From the NCBI RefSeq assembly GCF_932274485.2, contig NC_065882.2, positions 36,674,593 through 36,738,592 of the forward strand: DNA of 64,000 nucleotides, read 5' to 3'. This DNA comes from Patella vulgata. Its lineage: Eukaryota; Mollusca; Gastropoda; Patellidae. The notes beneath the pieces were generated by a model, which had not been told where the DNA came from, searched no databases, and saw nothing but the letters and a program-made list of their open reading frames with translations. Shown piece after piece: positions 21,079-35,321 of the stretch. The position numbers were made by a program, and so were the translations under genes. The first letter of the stretch is position 1. Every line of letters begins with the position of its first letter.

Positions 21079-24075
21079 TATATATTGAGGCTAGACCACC
21101 CTAGGACTCCAAGTAACAGAAGTTTATGAAATGAATTAAGAGTAGTTTGCGAAATAAAAGCGTCTGAATAGGCTCCAAAAAGGAAAATACAAGATTTTCA
21201 GCGTCCCATAATGTATTGCCTAACCAGGAAATTTTTACCATTTAGATGTCATAAAATCATCCATTGATCAGGATATACAATGATACTTTAGTTGTTTTGA
21301 TTCGGTGAAATCTGGCATAGTAATCACTTTTTCACAAGATCACCACTTCTTTTACTTTTTACGTTTTTTTTTCAAAAATATCGGATATTTTTTCGACTAC
21401 TTCCGGTTTTTGGATCATTGTCGAGATAGTTTTAACAATTTGTTTAGATACTTAACTTTCTGTCACAGAAGTGTCAGAAACATCTATTCGGTAGTTTTTT
21501 GTAAAAAAGATAAATAAAAGAACATTTTAAATAATTTAACGATTTTTCAACTTTTTTCAAAGATTGAGGCCATTTTTGGACCCCTTATATTATTTCAAAC
21601 CTTTTCCTTTTGGATTCACGGAAGCAGCACTGAACCGGCTTTCAGGAATCAGGATAGACTTAACAAGTGCTATGGGAATTTAACTTCCTGTACCAGAAGT
21701 TTCAGAAAGATCCATTGGACAGTTTAACCTCCCTTATACCATTAGAAGCAGATTTACAGATATCACGATTTTTCGACTTTTTTCAAAGATTGTGGCCCTT
21801 TTGGACCTTTTATACTATATTGAGGCTTTTAAATTTGGATTCACACCATAGACCACCGTTAGGACTCTAATTAACAGAAGTTTTAGAAAGGAAATAAGAG
21901 ATGTTTTCGAAATAAAAGCGTCTGAATAGGCTCAAAAAAGGGAAATAATAGATTTTCAGCGTTCCATTATATATTGCCCAACCCGCGAATTTTTACCATT
22001 TAGATGTCTCAAGACCGTCCATTGTTCGAACTATCCAATGACACTTTAGTTGATTTGATTCGATGAAATCTTACGTAGTAATCACTTTTTTCGTAACATC
22101 ACCATTTTTTTTACTTTTTATGATTTTTTTCTCAAAATATCGGATATTTTTTCGACTACTTCCCTTTTTTGGATCATTGTCGGGATAGTTTTAACAAGTT
22201 TTTGGGTTACCTAACCTTCTGTACAAGAAGTTTCAGAAAAATCCATTCAGCTGTTTTCCAAACAAAGAAAAATAGAAGAGCATTTTCAGTAATTTAAGGA
22301 TTTTTCCACTTTTTTCCAAGATTGAGGCTCTTTTTCGACCACTTATATTATTTCAATGCTTTTATTTTTGACTAACGCTATAGTCCACTCTGAGTAAAAA
22401 AAAGTTTTAGAAAAAACGTAGTTTTCTTTTTCGAGAAAATGGCGTCTCAAAATGCTCCAAAACGGAAAATACTAGATTTTCGGCGTACCATAATTTATTT
22501 TCTAGCCATCTAAATCGTATCATTCAGATGTCATATGATAGTCCATTAATGGGGCTATCCAGTTCTTTTGGTCCGCTAAGATCTGATGGAGAAATCAAGT
22601 TTTTCGCAAGAGCGCTAATTTTTTTTTAACCTTTTTCTTCATTTTTTGAATACGTCCAGTATGGAGATTATTGTCGGGATAGTTTTAATAACCAATTTGG
22701 ACAATTAGATAGCCACGGGGCTCTGTAATGATATATTACATTATCTGATCAGATAAAATGGCCCTGAGAAATCCTATGTTCAAAAGTGCCAAAAATTCAA
22801 AAATGTCAAAATATCGAAAATTAAATTTCAATAACTCAATACATATTATACATCGTTAGAATCGTAATTCGGTCAGCTATCCGAATCTGTAATCTTTTTC
22901 TAAAAATTTGTTTAAATAATAAAGTAATAGAGCATTTTGCAAAATTTCACGATTTTTCGACTTTTTTCAATTTTCAGTCCCTTTTTTATCGTATTCCAGA
23001 CATTTTAAAGTCTTATTGGATGGCATAATTCACAAGACTATCGAATGGACTCTCGATAGAGAAAGTTAAAAATAAAGTTGCGGTTAAGATTTCGAGATAC
23101 AGGCGTCCAAAAACGCTCAAAATCAGAAAATACTTGATTTTCTGCTTGTCATATTTTGCTGCTTGGTAACAGTATCCGTATAAATTGGGCATCATTCGAC
23201 AGTCCATTCCTCGGGCCACTCAACGAAAGTTTAATTCGTTTAATCCATTGATACTGGACGGAGAAATCAAGTTTTTCCCCAAAACACCAATTTTTGGCAT
23301 TTTTTTCGAAATACCTATCATTATTTCGACTACTTACGGTTTCCGGATCGTTTTTGAAATTGCTTTATGCAGCGGTCCAGGACTTTCAGAACTATCGATT
23401 TATCCTTTCCCAAAAATATAAGGGTTGGGAAATGGGCAGAAAATTCGAAAAAAATCGAAAAATAAAGGGCGATAACTCGGAATGAAACTTATATTTCTTG
23501 TATCGGATGGTCTTCAGGTATCCAAAAATGTAGGTCAAATTTGAAAATTTTGAAAAATAACAAAAATTGTGTTTTAAACAAAATTTTTCATTTTTCGAAC
23601 GCTAGAAGTCAGCAACGAAGTTTCGAAATTTCAAAATTTTCAACTGCTATCGTCCGAGAAAAGACTCAGGGTTTCTGAAAATGTCATTTGTATGAAAATA
23701 GGTACAGAATTGACGAATCTACGGCCGTTTTTTAATTTTTATGCACCGCACGAAATTCGGCCACTTCCGGTCTGCGCAGAAGTTTCAATATTGTTTTAAG
23801 GAGTAGCCACTACATGGTTTCTGAATAGAAAATTTGGTTCCAGATCAATATCTGTTTCCGATCATGGAGAAATAGGCTGCAGCGGAAAAAAATAATAATA
23901 ACTAGACCTGCAAGCAGCACTGAACCGGCTTTCAGGAATCAGACAGAAAGTGTGTCATACAATAGCCCATTCATCGAGCTACCGAACGATACTTTTGATC
24001 CGGTCACACCCGACGGTGAAATCACGATTTTTGCAAGAGCACCGATTTTTACTGGGGTTTTTTACTTTTTTTTTA

Positions 24076-25570
24076 ATATCGAATATTTTTATGATTACGG
24101 TTTCACCGGTGCCACGTTACCCTAAACATATGTCACTTCCGGTACCAATGAAACCATTAAACAGGTTTCCACACAAGCATTGCACACATCAAATAAAATG
24201 GACGCCGAATCAACCAAATCCAGCAATATCAATTCATTTTATACATTTGTTACATGTAAGTGTACAGTACTTTCGGTGATAATGAAAATGTTCAATTAGT
24301 TTTATGAAATCAGAAATGGCATAAGGCATCACATGGTGAAAATTTTTATGTAAATCGAATAATAATTGCCACTTTTATGGACCAAAAACCTTGAAAAGTG
24401 ACTTGTAGAAAACCGTCTATTTCTCTGCAACCGTACAATTTAGAAATCATTTTCTGGTATCTGTATGATCGTATGGGTTCAATCTATTTGTTGATTGGAA
24501 TCAAATATCATAATTTTAAAAACATTACAAATCAGACTCATTTGAATAAAATATCTGTTTTGAAGGCTAAAAATATGTGAATATAAACCAAAAGTTAAAA
24601 TTATTAATACATATTAAATAATTTTTGGTTGAAAAAAATATTGATTTTAAAAGTTAAAAATGCATTTTTTGACAAAATGGCGTCACTTCCGGTGTCAATT
24701 TTAAATTGTAATCAATTTGATACGACGCATACTTGCTTTTTGAATCAAATGGTGTCATTTTTGTGAAAATCTAATAATAATTGACTATTTTACAGGCAAA
24801 ATAACGAAAACAGTGACTTATGCAAAATTGCCCATTTCTAGGTAACTGCTTATATTACAAACTAATTTTAACATACATTTTCTTCGTATGGTTTATAGCT
24901 ACAAGTTTATAAAAGTTACGTAGAAATATTTTAAAATCTGAAAAGCCTGAATGGGTTGTAAATAGGTCAATTTTACACCTTTTTTCACCTCTTAATCGAA
25001 TTTGCTCGAAAATGAAATCGAAATTTAAAAAATCGATCCCAACATTTTGTGCGTCTTTAAAGGGCACACTCTTTTAGTTATATCATTTTTTTAAAAAAAT
25101 AATATTTGCTTTCGAAAAATGGTACCTAACTGTCAAAATTGTAGTTTTTGGTAAAAAATAAACCACTTCCGGTGCCGACAGATATCTCTATCGGTAACAA
25201 AAAAATGACAATTGAGACAACGGAGTATATGAACTTTGTTTTATACAAATCGAGCAATAAATAATTAATCTAGGACTGAAAAACTGAATTAGCCAATGGC
25301 GGCCAAGGAAAATTACTGAGACAAAAAAATATCACATTTTTGCCCAAGTCAGATGACTCGTTAATTTTGTGTAAAACACGACTAAAAAATATTCAAAAAT
25401 AAAAAAAAAATTTGCAAAAATTTGAATTTTCAAATTTCGAACGACAAAAGCCATAGATGAATGTTCGAAATTAAAAAAATGTGAGATAGCCATTGTCTCG
25501 GAAAAGATTCAGGCTTTCCAAAAATGTGAATTGTTTTAAAATAGGTAAAGAATAGGCGAAACCACGGCCG
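24076..25570. repeat. Repeat D block, copy in unit 5
   Basis: Nearly identical to 35505-37140. From 24091 to 24574 I see no difference from 35519-36002. It then lacks ~240 bp present in the other copy (junction at about 24574, rejoining at the equivalent of 36242). It is cut at 25571 by the 292-bp paired repeat. Confidence 0.85.
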
Positions 25571-25571
25571 A

Positions 25572-26216
25572 TTTAGCCAAAGTCAACTAAGAGGTGCCCC
25601 CCTTCCCACAATAAATCCCATAATTCTTGCATTGATATAAACAAACGTGAATCGTGACGACGAATTAGGATTAATTTAAAAAGCATAGATATGGCCCATG
25701 AAGAGAGAACTTTTACAAAAAAAATTGAGTGTTAGATATTGAACTGGTATGCAATCAAATGGATTTTTTGAAATGACATTCTTAAATTAATTTCGTGGGT
25801 GTAAACATCTGGTTTTAAGAGGAGTTACCTCCCTTGGATAATGTAAAAGACCGGATTATCTAGTGGGAGAAAACCCATGCGTAACTGGGAGTTTGGTTAT
25901 TAATGTGGTTGATTATCCAGTCTCTTTAGCCAAAGTCAACTAAGAGTTGCGCCCCTTCCCACAATAAATCCCATAATTCTTGCAAAGATATGAACAAACA
26001 TGAATCGTGAAGACGAATTAGGATTAATTTTAAAAGCATAGATATGGCCCATGAAGAGAGAACTTTTACAAAAAAAATTGAGTGTTAGATATTGAACTGG
26101 CATGCAATCAAATGGATTTTTTGAAATGACATTCTTAAATTAATTTCGTGGGCGTAAACATCTGGTTTTAAGAGGAGTTACCTCCCTTGGATAATGTAAA
26201 AGACCGGATTATCTAG
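25572..26216. repeat. Paired 292-bp direct repeats with 61-bp spacer
   Basis: 25572-25863 and 25925-26216 align at a constant offset of 353 bp with only a few substitutions. Both start TTTAGCCAAAGTCAACTAAG and end GACCGGATTATCTAG; the spacer is 25864-25924. Each copy holds a small GATAAT...ATTATC inverted repeat near its end. The sequence is not seen elsewhere in the window. Identity unknown: a tandem duplication of a short mobile element is possible. Confidence 0.7.
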
Positions 26217-26423
26217 CCAATTTTTCTCAAATATTGACAACGGATCCAGACTAATATTCGTAGAATATTTTTCTGGCTGATAGAGACTAATAATTAGTAG
26301 CCGGATTCCACCGTGCTTGGAGAAAGTTACCTCCCTAATACCCTTATAGTACAGATACAAATATAACGATTTTTCGACTTTTTTTTCAAAGATTGGGGCC
26401 CTTTTTGGAACATTTATACTATA

Positions 26424-26651
26424 CTGATGTCCAAAAGAAAGTATACACACTAAAAATATGTCTAAGTTTTGTTTAGATTAAAAACAATTGATAAAACATT
26501 ACTGAGCTTGTCTCTTGCATCCAAACTCAAAATATCTAAGCAACAAAAGGTGAAACAAATTGAAATTGTACCCAAATACCGCATAGAATGGAAAAACGAC
26601 GTTGGTTGATGCAGTATGAAATGCACAGCGTATACTTTTTTTGGACATGAG
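26424..26651. mobile_element. 228-bp Tc1/mariner-type MITE
   Basis: Imperfect terminal inverted repeats CTGATGTCCAAAAGAAAG (left) and CTCATGTCCAAAAAAAGT (right, reverse strand) are flanked by TA (26422-26423, 26652-26653). The host C monomer elsewhere reads ATACTATATTGAGGC, matching an empty site with one TA. There is no transposase; it would depend on a full-length relative not present here. Confidence 0.8.
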
Positions 26652-28158
26652 TATATATTAAGGCTAGACCACCCTAGGACTCCAAGTAACAAAAGTTTAT
26701 GAAATGAATTAAGAGTAGTTTGCGAAATAAAAGCGTCTGAATAGGCTCCAAAAAGGAAAATACAAGATTTTCAGCGTCCCATAAATGTATTGCCTAACCA
26801 GCAATTTTTTACCATTTAGATGTCATAAATCGTCCATTGATCAGGATATACAATGATACTTTAGTTGTTTTGATTCGGTGAAATCTGGCATAGTAATCAC
26901 TTTTTCACAAGATCACCACTTACGATTTTTCAACTTTTTTCAAAGATTGGGGCCATTTTTGGACCCCTTATATTATTTCAAACCTTTTCCTTTTCGATTC
27001 ACGCCACAGACTACCGATAGGACTCTGTGTTAAAAAGGTTTCAGAAAAATCGGAGTTGTCGTTTTCGAGAAAAAGACGTCTAAAAAGGCTCCAAAAACGG
27101 AAAATACTAGATTTTCGGCGTACCACAATTTATTATTTTCTAACCATCGAAATCGTACCATTGAGATGCCTTATAATAGTCCATTAATGGGGTTATCCAA
27201 AGACACTTTACTTCTTTTGGTCCGGTAATATCTGACCGAGAAATCCAGCTTTTCGCAAGAGCGGCAATTTTTTATCCTTTTTTCCTTCATTTTTTGAATA
27301 CTTCCGGTATGGAGATTATTGTCTTAACCTTTTTTTTTTCATTTTTTGAATACTTCCGGTATGGAGATTATTGTCGGAATAGTTTTAATAACCAGTTTGG
27401 GCAATTAAATAGCGGCAGGGCTCTGTAATGATATATTACATTATCTGATCAGATAAAATGACCCTGAGAAATCCTATGTTCAAAGCTGCCAAAAATGTCA
27501 AAATATCGAAAATTAAATTTCAATAACTCAATACATATTATACATCGTTAGAATCGTAATTAGGTCAGCTATCCGAATCTGTAATCTTTTTGTAAAAAAT
27601 TGTTTAAATAATAAAGTAATAGAGCATTTTGCAAAATTTCACGATTTTTCGACTTTTTTCGATTTTCAGTCCCTTTTTTATCGTATTCCAGACATTTCAA
27701 AGTCTTATTGGATGGCATATTTCACAAGACTATCGAATGAACTCTCGATAGAGAAAGTTAAAAAAAAAAGTTGCGGTTAAGATTTCGAGATACAGGCGTC
27801 CAAAAACGCCCCAAATCAGAAAATACTTGATTTTCAGCTTGTCATATTTTGCTGCTTGGTCATAGTATTCGTATAAATTGAGCATCATACGACAGTCCAT
27901 TCCTCGGGCCACTCAACGAAAGCTTAATTCGTTTAATCCATTAATACCCAAAACACCCATTTTTTGCGTTTTTTTCGAAATATCTATCATTATTTCGACT
28001 ACTTCCGGTTTACGGATCGTTGTTGAAATTGCTTTATGCAGCGGTCTGACTATATAGCTTTATGTTCCAGGACATTCAGAACTATCGATTTATTCTTTCC
28101 CAAAAATATATGGGTTGGGCAGTGGGCAGAAAATTGGAAAAAAATCGAAAAGTAAAGG

Positions 28159-31100
28159 GCAGCACTGAACCGGCTTTCAGGAATCAGACAGGAAATGTGT
28201 CATACAATAGCCCATTTATCTAGCTACCAAACAATACTTTAGATGTTTTGATCCGGTCACATCGGACGATTAAAACCCGATTGTTGCAAGAGCACCGATA
28301 TTTTTACTGTCTTTTTTTTAAATTATCGAATATTTTTTTACTAATTCCTGTTTACGGATCATTATCGGGATAGATTTAATAAGTGGTATGGGAACTTAAC
28401 TTCTTGTAGCAGAAGTTTCAGAAAGATCCATTGGACAGTTTTACCTCCCTTATACCATTAGAAGCAGATTTACAGATATAACGATTTTTCGACTTTTTTC
28501 AAAGATTGTGGCCCTTTTGGACCATTTATACTATATTGAGTCTTTTAAATTTGGATTCACACCCTAGACCACCGTTAGGACTCTAAGTAACATAAGTTAA
28601 AGAAAGGAAATAAGAGAAGTTTTCGAAATAAAAGCGTCTGAATAGGCTCAGGTAACAGAAGTCTAAGAAAGGAAAAAGAGAAGTTTTCGGGATGAAAGCA
28701 TCTGAATAGCCCCCAAAAATGAAAATACTAGATTTTCAGCGTCCCATTATATATTGCCTAACCAGCGAAATTATACCATTTAGATGTCATACGATCGTCC
28801 ATTGTTCGGGCTATCCAATGACGCTTTAGTTATTTCGAAATCTTACGTAGTAATCACTTTTTTCGCAAGATCACCATTTTTTTACTTTTTATGGTTTTTT
28901 TCTCAAAATATCGGATATTTGTTCGACTACTTCCGTTTTTTGGATCATTGTCGGGATAATTTTAACAAGTTGTTTGGTTACCTAACCTTCTGTACAAGAA
29001 GTTTCAGAAAAATCCATTCAGCTGTTTTCCATAGAAAAAAAAAATAGAAGAGCATTTTCAGTAATTTAAGGATTTTTCAACTTTTTTCCAAGATTGATGT
29101 TCTTTTTGGACCACTTATATTATTTCAATGTTTTTATTCTTGGACTCACGCCATAGTCCACCGATAGGACTCTGAGTAAAAAAAGTTTAAGAAAAATCGT
29201 AGATTTCGTTTTCGAGAAAATGGCGTCTTAAAATGCTCCAAAACGGAAAATACTAGATTTTCGGCGTACCATAATTTATTTTCTAGCCATCTAAATCGTA
29301 TCCTTTTAGATGTCCTATTATAGTCCATTAATGGGGCTATCCAGCGATACTTTAGTTCTTTTGGTCCGCTAACATCTGATGGAGAAATCAAGATTTTCGC
29401 AAGAGTGCTATTTTTTTAAACCTTTTTTCTTCATTTTTTGAATACGTCCGGTATGGAAATTGTTGTCGGGATAGTTTTAATAACCGGATTGGCTTATCAA
29501 ATAGCCACAGGGCTCTGTAATGATATATTACATTATCTGATCAGATAAAATGGCCCTGAGAAATCCTATGTTCAAAAGAGCCAAAAATTCAAAAATGCCA
29601 ATATATCGAAAATTAAATTTAAATATTTCAATACATATTATACATCGTTAGAATCGTAATTAGGTCAGCTATCTGAATGTGTAACTTTTTTGTAAAAATT
29701 CGTTTAAATAATAAAGTAATAGAGCATTTTCCAAAATTTCACGATTTTTCAACTTTTTTCGATTTTCAGTACGTTATTTCACCTATTCCAGACATTTCAA
29801 TGTCTTATTGGATGGATTCATGTACAAGACTACCGGAGGGACTCTCGATAGGAAAAGTTTAAGAAAAATCCTTTCAGCAGTTTTCGAGATACAAGCGTCC
29901 AAAAACGCTCCAAATCAGAAAATACTTGATTTTCAGCAAGTCATATTTTGATGCTTGGTGATACTATTTGTATAAATTGGGCATCATACGACAGTCCATT
30001 CCTCGGGCCACTCAACGAAATTCTTATTCGTTTAATCCATTGATACTGGACGGAGAAATCGAGTTTTTCCCCAAAACACACATTTTTTGCGTTTTTTCGG
30101 AATATCTATCATTATTTCAACTACTTCCGGTTTCCTGGTCGTTGTTGAAATTGCTTTATGCAGCGGTCTGACTATATAGCTTTATGTTCCAGGACTTTCA
30201 GAACTATCGATTTATCCTTTCCGAAAATTCGAAAAAAATCGAAAAATAAAGGGCGATTACTAGGAATGAAACTTATATTTCTGGAATCGGATGGTCTTCA
30301 GGTATCCCAAAATGTAGGTCAAATTTGAAAATTTTGAAAAATAACAAAAATTGTCTCGTAAACAACGTATTTTCAAAATTCGAAGGACAAAAGCCATAGA
30401 TGAATGTTCGAAATTGAAAAATGTGAGATCGACATTATCTCGGAAAAGATTCGGGGTTTCCGAAAATGTCATTTGTTTGAAAATGGTTTCCCAATAGAAA
30501 ATTTGGTTCCAGATCGATATCTGTTTTCGATCATGGAGAAATAGGCTCCCGCGGAAAAAAAAAAATAATTAGACCTGCAAGCAGCACTGAACCGGCTTTC
30601 AGGAATCAGACAGGAAGTGTCTCATACAATAGCCCATTTATCGAGCTACCAAACGATACTTTAGATGTTTTGATCAGGTCACACCCGACGGCGAAATCCC
30701 GATTGTTCCAAGAGCACCGATTTTTTTACTGTCTTTTTTTTTTAAATATCGAATATTTTTTTGACTACTTCCTGTTTACGGATCATTATCGGGATAGATT
30801 TAACAAGTGGTATGGGAACTTAACTTCCTGTACCAGAAGTTTCAGAAAGATCCATTGGACAGTTTTACCTCCCTTATACCACTAGAAGCAGATTTACAGA
30901 TATAACGATTTTTCGACTTTTTTCAAAGATTGTGGCCCTTTTGGACCATTTATACTATATTGGGGCTTTTAAATTTGGATTCACACCCCAGATCAGAGTT
31001 AGGACTCTAAGTAACAGAAGTTTAAGAAAGGAAATAAGAGTAATTTTCGAGATAAAAGCGTATGAATATGCTCCAAAGAGGAAAATACTAGATTTTCAGC

Positions 31101-34100
31101 ATCTCATAATATATTACCTAACCAGCGATTTTTTACCATTGAGATGTCATAAGATCGTCCATTGTTCGAACTATCCAATGACACTCTAGTTGTTTTGATT
31201 CGGTGGAATCTGGTGTAGTAATCACTTTTTTAGCAAGATCGCCATTTTTTACTTTTTAAGGATTTTTTTCTTCAAAATATCGGATATTTTTTCGACTACT
31301 TCCGGTTTTTGGATCATTTCCGGGATAGTTTTAACATGTTGTTTGGTTACCTTACCTTCTGTACAAGAAGTTTCAGAATAATTCATTGAGCTGTTTTCCA
31401 AAAAAAGAAAATTAGAAGATCATTTTCAGTAATGTAAGGATTTTTCAACTTTTTTCCAAGATTGAGGCTCTTTTTGGACAACTTATGTTATTTCAATGCT
31501 TTTATTTTTGGACTCACGCCATAGTCCACCCATAGGACTCTGAGTAAAAAAAAGTTTAAGAAAAAACGTAGTTGTTGTGTTTGAGAAAAAGGCCTCTCAA
31601 AATGCTCCAAAACGGAAAATACTAGATTTTCGGCGTAACACAATTTATTTTCTAGCCATCTAAATCGTATCATTCAGATGTCATATGATAGTCCATTAAT
31701 GGGGCTATCCAGCGACATTTTAGCTCTTTTGGTCCGCTAACATCTGCTGGAGAAATCAAGTTTTTCGCACGAGCGTTAATTTATTTTAACCTTTTTCTTC
31801 ATTTTTTGAATACGTCCGGTATGGAGATTATTGTCTGGATAGTTTTAATAACCAATTTGGGCAATTAGATAGCCACAGGGCTCTGTAATGATATATTACA
31901 TTATCTGATCAGATAAAATGACCCTGAGAAATCATGTGTTCAAAAGTCCCAAAAATTCAAAAATGTCAAAATATCGAAATTTCAATTTCAATAACTCAAT
32001 ACATATTATACATCGTTAGAATTGTAATTAGGTCAGCTATCTGAATGTGTAACCTTTTCGTAAAAATCTGATTAAATAATAAAATAATATAGCATTTTCC
32101 AAAATTTCACGATTTTTCTACTTTTTTCGATTTTTATCCTATTCCAGACATTTCAAAGACTTATTGGATGTTTTCATGCACAAGACTACCGAAAGGACTC
32201 TCGATACAGAAAGTTAAAAAAAAATTGTAGGTTAAGTTTTTGAGATAAAGGCGTCCAAAAACGCTCAAAATCAGAAAATACTTGATTTTCAGCTTGTCAT
32301 ATTTTGCTGCTTGGTCATAGTATCCGTATAAATTGGGCATCATTCGACAGTCCATTCCTCGGGCCACTCAACGAAAGCTTAATTCGTTTAATCCATTGAT
32401 ACTGGACGGAGAAATCGAGTTTTTCAACAAAACAACCATTTTTTGCTTTTTTTTCGAAATATCTATCATTATTTCGAAAAAATTCGAAAAATAAAGGGCG
32501 ATTACTAGGAATGAAACTTATATTTCTGGAATCGGATGGTCTTCAGGTATCCCAAAATGTAGGTCAAATTTGAAAATTTTGAAAAATAACAAAAATTGTC
32601 TCGTAAACAACGTATTTTCAAAATTCTAAGGACAAAAGCCAAAGATGAATGTTCGAAATTGAAAAATGTGAGATAGCCATTATCTCGGAAAAGATTCGGG
32701 GTTTCCGAAAATGTCATTTGTTTGAAAATGGTTTCCCAATAGAAAATTTGGTTCCAGATCGATATCTGTTTTCGATCATGGAGAAATAGGCTCCCGCGGA
32801 ATAAAAATAATAATAATTAGACCTGCAAGCAGCACGGAACCGGCTTTCAGGAATCAGACAGGAAGTGTGTCATACAATAGCCCATTTATCGAGCTACCAA
32901 ACGATACTTTAGATGTTTTGATCCGGTCACACACGACGGCAAAATCCCGATTGTTCCAAGAGCACCGATTTTTTTACTGTCTTTTTTTTTAAATATCGTA
33001 TATTTATTGACTACTTCCTGTTTACGGATCATTATCGGAATAGATTTAACAAGTGGTATGGGAACTTAATTTGCTGTACCAGAAGTTTCAGAAAGATCCA
33101 TTGGACACTTTTACCTCCCTTATACCATTAGAAGCAGATTTACAGATATAACGATTTTTCGACTTCTTTTCAAAGATTGTGGCCCTTTTGGACCGTTTAT
33201 ACTATATTGAGGCTTTTAAATTTGGATTCACACCATAGACCACCGTTAGGACTCTAAGTAACAGAAGTTTAAGAAAGGAAATAAGAGAAGTTTTCGAATA
33301 AAAGCGTCTGAATAGGCTCCAAAAAGGAAAATAATAGATTTTCAGCGTTCCATTATATATTGCCTAACCCGCGAATTTATATCTCATAAGATTGTCCATT
33401 GTTCGAACTATCCAATGACACTTTAGTTGTTTTGATTTGGTGAAATCTGGCGTATTAACCACTTTTTTCGCAAGATCTCCATTTTTTTTAATTTTTACGG
33501 GGTTTTTTTCTCAAAATATCCGAAATTTTTTCGACTACTTCCGTTTTTTGGATCATTGTCGGGATAGCTTTAACAAGTTGTTTGGTTACCTTACCTTCTG
33601 TACAAGAAGTTTCAGAATAATCCATTCAGCTGTTTTCCAAAGAAAGAAAATTAGAAAATCATTTTCAGTAATCTAAGGATTTTTCAACTTTTTTCCAAGA
33701 TTGAGGCTCTTCTTGGACAACTTATGTTATTTCAATGCTTTTATTGTTGGATTCACGCCATAGCCCACCCATAGGAATCTGCGTTAAAAAAGTTTCAGAA
33801 ATATCGGAGTTGTCGTATTCGAGAAAAAGACGTCTAAAAAGGCTCCAAAAACGGAAAATACTAGATTTTCGGCGTACCACAATTTATTTTCTAACCATCG
33901 AAATCGTACAATTGAGATGCCATATAATAGTCCATTAATGGGGCTATCTAACGATACTTTACTTCTTTTGTTCCGGTAATATCTGACCGAGAAATCCAGC
34001 TTTTCGCAAGAGCGACAATTTTTTAACCTTTTTTTTTCATTTTTTGAATACTTCCAGTATGGAGATTATTGTCGGAATAGTTTTAATAACCAGTTCGGGC

Positions 34101-35313
34101 AATTAAATAGCGGCGGGGCTCTGTAATGATATATTACATTATCTGATCAGATAAAATGACCCTGAGAAATCCTATGTTCAAAGGTGCCAAAAATGCCAAA
34201 ATGTCAAAATATCGAAAATTAAATTTCAATAACTCAATACATATTATACATCGTTAGAATCCTAATTAGATCAGCTATCCGAATCTGTAATCTTTTTGTA
34301 AAAATTTGTTTAAATAATAAAGTAATAGAGCATTTTGCAAAATTACACGATTTTTCGACTTTTTTCGATTTTCAGTCCCTTTTTTATCGTATTTCAGACA
34401 TTTCAAAGTCTTATTGGATGGCATAATTCACAAGACTATAGAATGGACTCTCGATAGAGAAAGTTAAAAAAAAAGTTGCAGTTAAGATTTCGAGATACAG
34501 GCGTCCAAATACGCCCCAAATCAGAAAATACTTGATTTTCAGCTTGTCATATTTTGGTGCTTGGTCATAGTATCCGTATAAATTGGGCATCATTCGACAG
34601 TCCATTCCTCGGGCCACCGAACGAAAGCTTAATTCGTTTAATCCATTGATATTGGGCGGAGAAATCGAGTTTTTCCTCCAAACACCCATTTTTGCGTTTT
34701 TTTCGAAATATCTTTCATTATTTCGACTACTTCCGGTTTCCGGATCGTTGTTGAAATTGCTCTATGCAGCGGTCTGACTATATAGTTTTATGTTCCAGGA
34801 CTTTCAGAAATATCGATTTATCCTTTCCAAAAAATATAAGGGTTGGGAAATGGGCAGAAAATTCGAAAAAAATCGAAAAATAAAGGGCGACAACTCGAAA
34901 TGAAACTTATATTTCTGGAATTCGATTGTCTTCAGGTATCCAAAAATGTAGGTCAAATTTGAAAATTTTGAAAAATAACAAAAATTGTCTCGTAAACAAC
35001 GTTTTTTTCAAAATTCGAACGAAAAAAGCCACAGTTGAATGTTCGAAATTGAAAAATGTGAGATAGCCATTATCTCGGAAAACATTCGGGGTTTCGGAAA
35101 ATGTCATTTGTTTGAAAATAGGTAAAGAATTGACGAAACCACGGCCGATTTTCAATTCCGGAAAAAAGTACAAAATTCGGTTACTTCCGGTATGCGCAGA
35201 AGTTTCGAAATTGTTTTATCAAGTAGCCACCACATGGTTTCCCAATAGAAAATTTGGTTCCAGATCGATATCTGTTTTCGATCATGGAGAAATAGGCTCC
35301 CGCGAAAAAAATA
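28159..35313. repeat. Array units 6-8, recently duplicated
   Basis: Three consecutive units of ~2.25-2.5 kb. Units 6 and 7 share the same abbreviated 3' end: TTTGTTTGAAAATGGTTTCC joins two segments normally ~240 bp apart (30471-30495 and 32716-32740). Heads of units 7 and 8 are nearly identical over more than 400 bp. Shared derived deletions show duplication in place. Confidence 0.8.
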
Positions 35314-35321
35314 AATAAATA

